A stretch of 5,952 nt of DNA from JALOAP01 sp964632355 (GTDB lineage Bacteria; Chloroflexota; Dehalococcoidia; Tepidiformales; Tepidiformaceae): contig CAZWBW010000137.1 of NCBI GenBank assembly GCA_964632355.1, positions 1 through 5,952 of the forward strand, given 5' to 3'. A model generated the notes under the pieces. The model was not told the origin of the DNA. It was given only the letters and a program-made list of their open reading frames with translations, and did not search any database. Below are positions 5,440-5,952 of this stretch, piece after piece (the first letter of the stretch is position 1; every line of letters starts with the position of its first letter). The position numbers and the translations under genes were made by a program.

Positions 5440-5952
5440 CGAACCGCCTGCGCGAGGTCGGAGAGTGGCACTTCCCGCTGCTCGCCGCCTCCGCGCAGGT
5501 CCTTCACCACCGCCACCCCGCGCGCAATCTCGTCCTCACCGAGCACCACGGCGACCCGCGCGCCCGAGGCGTCGGCGCTGCGGAACTGCGACTTCATCGA
5601 CCGCCCCGTCTCGCCGACCACCACGGCGATACCTTCGCGCCGTAGACCGCCCGCCACCTTCGTCACCACCGGAGCGGCGCCTTCCGCGCGGTGCACCAGG
5701 AACACGTCCGGCTTCGGCGGTTCAGGCACCTGCACCTCGTTCTTCTGCATCTCGAGGATGAGCCGTTCGATGCCGCTTCCGAACCCGACGGCCGGCGTGG
5801 GCGGCCCGCCGAGCAGTTCCATTAGCCCGTCGTACCGGCCCCCACCGCCGAGCACACCCTGCGCGCGCTCGTCGTCGGCCGGAACGATTTCGAACACCGT
5901 GCGGTTGTAGTAGTCCAGCCCCCGTACGAGCAGCGGATCGATGACGAACGGG
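5424..5952 (-). CDS. hisS: Histidyl-tRNA synthetase, C-terminal part (5' end outside window)
   Basis: HisRS charges tRNA-His using ATP and histidine in the cytosol. Only the last 175 residues are present; the frame is open to the right edge, and the GTG at 5897 is internal. The visible part begins in the class II catalytic core with LVRGLDYYNRTVFE (8-21), the HisRS-specific histidine-binding motif. It continues with GGGRYDGL (36-43) and motif 3 GFGSGIERL (56-64), with the ATP-binding Arg at 63. From about residue 80 comes the HGTP anticodon-binding domain, recognisable from PDVFLV, SMKSQFRSADASGARVAVV and the closing LGEDEIARGVAVVKDL. All residues expected in this part are intact. It ends in TAG inside the CTAG shared with the crotonase gene. 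Its promoter and partners lie outside the window. Confidence 0.96.
   Translation of the reverse strand, partial: PFVIDPLLVRGLDYYNRTVFEIVPADDERAQGVLGGGGRYDGLMELLGGPPTPAVGFGSGIERLILEMQKNEVQVPEPPKPDVFLVHRAEGAAPVVTKVAGGLRREGIAVVVGETGRSMKSQFRSADASGARVAVVLGEDEIARGVAVVKDLRGGGEQREVPLSDLAQAVRSKGS

Noticed and set aside
1..5952. Defence system, mobile element, CRISPR array, tRNA or riboswitch
   Set aside because: All coding space is taken by housekeeping or metabolic families. I saw no direct-repeat array, transposase motif, cloverleaf or terminal inverted repeats, and the only intergenic stretch is 145 nt.

Overview
The window is GC-rich bacterial chromosomal DNA, with mostly G or C at third codon positions, and it is densely packed with genes. 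All seven genes look native and share similar base composition. I see no mobile element, CRISPR array, tRNA, rRNA or prophage gene. The lineage cannot be fixed from the sequence alone. GuaB3 is known from cyanobacteria, actinobacteria and some Chloroflexota. That, together with the high GC content and a small Sec-exported protein of unknown family beside it, makes a Chloroflexota-like organism my best guess (inference, low confidence).

Layout from left to right: (1) a 5'-truncated guaB3 gene (+) for a CBS-less IMP dehydrogenase-family protein, overlapped at its 3' end by a gene (+) for a small exported, C-terminally anchored protein of unknown function; (2) a leftward cluster prfA-prmC-HAD hydrolase (-), whose genes overlap by 4 and 10 nt and are probably co-transcribed; (3) a 145-nt divergent intergenic region, 4482-4626, the only real non-coding DNA in the window; (4) a crotonase-family gene (+); (5) the 3' part of hisS (-), cut by the right edge.

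prfA and prmC belong together functionally: PrmC methylates the glutamine of the GGQ motif of RF1, which prfA encodes, and both genes are intact. With hisS they form a translation-related group. guaB3 belongs to guanine nucleotide metabolism. The crotonase belongs to acyl-CoA metabolism, but it lacks the standard pair of catalytic glutamates, so its reaction is uncertain.

The most notable structural feature is compaction. Both convergent gene pairs end on a shared CTAG tetranucleotide, so each strand's TAG stop lies inside the same four bases, and no spacer is left for conventional terminators. Hairpins without T-tracts lie at or next to both junctions, inside coding sequence. A third, terminator-like hairpin after guaB3 lies inside the signal-peptide codons of the next gene. 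I found no convincing new multi-gene system; the findings are local oddities and testable regulatory hypotheses.
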